Shown piece by piece: positions 5,107 through 6,179 of a stretch of 6,179 nucleotides of DNA; positions within the stretch are counted from its first letter, which is position 1, and every line of letters starts with the position of its first letter. The translations under genes and the position numbers were made by a program. The stretch comes from Euryarchaeota archaeon UBA53 (GTDB lineage Archaea; Thermoplasmatota; Poseidoniia; Poseidoniales; Poseidoniaceae). The notes beneath the pieces were generated by a model. The model searched no databases. It saw only the letters and a program-made list of their open reading frames with translations, and had not been told where the DNA came from. Where the stretch lies: the NCBI GenBank assembly GCA_002507425.1, contig DAZU01000047.1, positions 546 through 6,724 on the forward strand. The letters are read 5' to 3'.

Positions 5107-5364
5107 TCAGAGTTTGGTTTCGGAGAAGTCACCCTTGATATCTCCTATTAATTTCTTGAGTAGGTCTGCTGGATTTACTCCTTTGTTTGTTCTGATAAAG
5201 AACTCCGGTTCATCCAAATCTGGGTGACCAGGAAAATAGTTAGCGTAGTCAACGCCTTTTTCATTATTCAGTCTTTCACGTAGGACTTGGAGTGATGTAT
5301 GAGTTTCTCCGATAAATCTCACTCTTAGTTCCGAGTCGGATTTTGCTAATACTTTAACAGGCAT
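5107..5364 (-). CDS. rpoL: DNA-directed RNA polymerase subunit L
   Basis: The product has 85 residues, typical for archaeal RpoL, the counterpart of eukaryotic Rpb11/AC19 and of one bacterial alpha N-terminal domain. With subunit D it forms the platform on which the archaeal RNA polymerase assembles. Diagnostic parts are Gly-Glu-Thr-His-Thr-Ser-Leu-Gln-Val-Leu-Arg (the His-Thr and Leu positions of the dimerisation helix), then Asp-Tyr-Ala-Asn-Tyr-Phe-Pro-Gly-His-Pro-Asp-Leu-Asp-Glu-Pro-Glu-Phe-Phe-Ile-Arg-Thr, and a C-terminal helix around Ala-Asp-Leu-Leu-Lys-Lys-Leu. It is the first gene of a tight pair with truD on the minus strand. The start ATG at 5364 has no well-spaced Shine-Dalgarno; GGGAGG lies about 20 nt upstream, which is too far to be convincing. 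Confidence 0.95.
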   Translation of the reverse strand: MPVKVLAKSDSELRVRFIGETHTSLQVLRERLNNEKGVDYANYFPGHPDLDEPEFFIRTNKGVNPADLLKKLIGDIKGDFSETKL

Positions 5365-5432
5365 AGGAACGTTCGGCCCTCTTGCCTCCCATTGATGAAC
5401 CTTTGGCTTGGAAAGGTTGGGTAATTGCCTAG

Positions 5433-5444
5433 ATTATTAATATA
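5433..5444. promoter_or_regulatory. AT-rich TATA-like element in the rpoL / RND exporter divergent spacer
   Basis: ATTATTAATATA is nearly symmetric in base content and reads as a TATA-like box on both strands. On the plus strand it would place a transcript start around 5462-5468, upstream of the exporter start; on the minus strand around 5405-5412, giving rpoL a leader of about 40-50 nt. The surrounding spacer (5365-5511) holds nothing else I can identify apart from a short overlapping frame starting at 5462. Confidence 0.4.
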
Positions 5445-5511
5445 GAAAATAACCATTTTTCATGCATATTTATCCGGCTCGCTTTTGTACTGATTACGAC
5501 CCCGAGCAAAT

Positions 5512-6179
5512 GTGGGTTCGCAACCAATCGAAGATAGGTTCCGTGGCCAAGCGGAAAACTTCCGTAAATTATCTTGGCCGATACTAATTTTCTCTATTGC
5601 AGTAACCGTTGGACTAGCAGCTGATTTAGCCTTTTTCAATACACCAACCTTCCACACAGATCTATCAGATTTTGCTCCTGAATCTGAATCCGCAGATGCC
5701 CATGACAGGATAAGTAAGCATTTCACAAATGAAACCCGGCCCATGTTTATTCACGTCACGAGAGATGATGGTGGAAATGTATTGGATTTGTCATACATTG
5801 AAAAAATGGATTCTGACTTAGAGAAAGTCAAAGAAGAAAGTCTTGATATGGATGGTTTTGTTTTAGATTTCATCACCGCACCTTCGATACTTCAGATTGC
5901 TTTGGACGAGGAAGCAAATGGGACATTATTGTCTGAGGTCCAGTCATGGGAAGAGATGATAAATTTGTTAATAGATATTAATGAGACAGATTGCCCGGGA
6001 GATGTTTCAAAACAAAGAGAAGTTGCCCAGTTTATTCTTGATGGTATGCTAAACAAGAACTTTGATGGAGATGAAATCTGTTTGTGGATAGGAACAAATG
6101 GCGATCAAGGTTCTCCAGTCCTTTCGGCAGATTCAACATTATGGATTTTGCAAGTCGATCCAAATATCTCAAACGAAGA
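5512..6179 (+). CDS. RND/MMPL-type membrane exporter, N-terminal part
   Basis: The frame is open from a stop at 5491 through the right edge; 222 codons are visible and no end is seen. The only usable start before the membrane segment is GTG at 5512; the first in-frame ATG (5743) would delete it. Residues 1-20 are a polar cytoplasmic start with Ile-Glu-Asp-Arg-Phe, residues about 21-42 form a transmembrane helix, and the rest is an acidic extracytoplasmic domain opening with Thr-Asp-Leu-Ser-Asp-Phe-Ala-Pro (49-56) and His-Asp-Arg-Ile-Ser-Lys-His-Phe. This helix-plus-ectodomain pattern is the classic N-terminus of MMPL/HpnN/Patched-like RND transporters, which use ion gradients to move lipids or other hydrophobic cargo. 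The cargo cannot be inferred. No Shine-Dalgarno precedes the GTG, and it is overlapped in another frame by a 41-codon ORF at 5462-5587. Confidence 0.8.
   Translation, partial: MGSQPIEDRFRGQAENFRKLSWPILIFSIAVTVGLAADLAFFNTPTFHTDLSDFAPESESADAHDRISKHFTNETRPMFIHVTRDDGGNVLDLSYIEKMDSDLEKVKEESLDMDGFVLDFITAPSILQIALDEEANGTLLSEVQSWEEMINLLIDINETDCPGDVSKQREVAQFILDGMLNKNFDGDEICLWIGTNGDQGSPVLSADSTLWILQVDPNISNE

Noticed and set aside
4829..5227. 132-codon plus-strand frame antisense to truD and rpoL
   Set aside because: Both genes beneath it are clearly identified by conserved motifs; the antisense product is Ser/Leu/Phe-rich with no recognisable domain.
5385..5390. GGGAGG on the minus strand as the rpoL ribosome-binding site
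   Set aside because: It is 20 nt from the ATG, too distant; an ATG nearer to it (5392) is upstream of the motif and out of frame.
5534..5560. A stretch resembling part of a tRNA (GGTTCC, GTGGCCAAGCGG)
   Set aside because: No acceptor stem, anticodon arm or T-loop can be folded around it, and it lies inside the coding frame of the RND exporter.
5460..5744. 94-codon minus-strand frame in the exporter region
   Set aside because: It overlaps the exporter N-terminus, whose membrane helix and ectodomain fit the RND family; the minus-strand product has no recognisable features.

Overview
The window looks like an AT-rich (roughly 40% GC by eye) archaeal chromosome segment, most likely from a planktonic euryarchaeon such as Marine Group II or III. 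The archaeal assignment rests on an archaeal-type RNA polymerase subunit L (RpoL), an archaeal aEF-1beta preceded by the small zinc-ribbon gene that usually accompanies it, and an archaeal-type TruD. The group-level assignment is an inference from overall protein flavour, gene mix and base composition, not from a marker alignment.

Layout. Bases 1-183 carry the C-terminal end of a membrane protein that may belong to the VKOR disulfide-oxidase family. It overlaps by an ATGA junction with a membrane-anchored, His-rich extracytoplasmic protein (180-719). Two minus-strand genes follow: an unrecognised 89-residue protein (716-985), whose stop codon overlaps the stop of the His-rich gene, and an exported, C-terminally anchored thioredoxin-fold protein (1095-1898). 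From a 73-bp divergent spacer, the plus strand then carries an RlmE/FtsJ-type rRNA 2'-O-methyltransferase (1972-2715), an OB-fold nucleic-acid-binding protein with an Asn/Lys-rich N-terminal tail (2778-3173), a zinc-ribbon protein (3214-3402) and aEF-1beta (3418-3690). Converging on these from the right is a tight minus-strand pair, rpoL (5107-5364) followed by truD (3697-5103). A divergent spacer (5365-5511) then leads into the first 222 codons of an RND/MMPL-type membrane exporter that runs off the window.

How the genes work together. The middle and right parts form an information-processing neighbourhood: rRNA methylation, tRNA/RNA pseudouridylation, elongation-factor nucleotide exchange, an RNA polymerase assembly subunit and a probable ssDNA-binding protein. 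The left part (1-1898) has a different character. It contains a possible VKOR, a His/Cys-rich exported protein and an exported CxxC thioredoxin-like protein, which together suggest thiol-disulfide and metal chemistry on the outer face of the membrane. This left cluster is the best candidate for under-described biology here. No mobile element, CRISPR array, tRNA or rRNA was found, and no stretch over 300 bases lacks a gene; the longest gap is the 147-bp spacer at 5365-5511.
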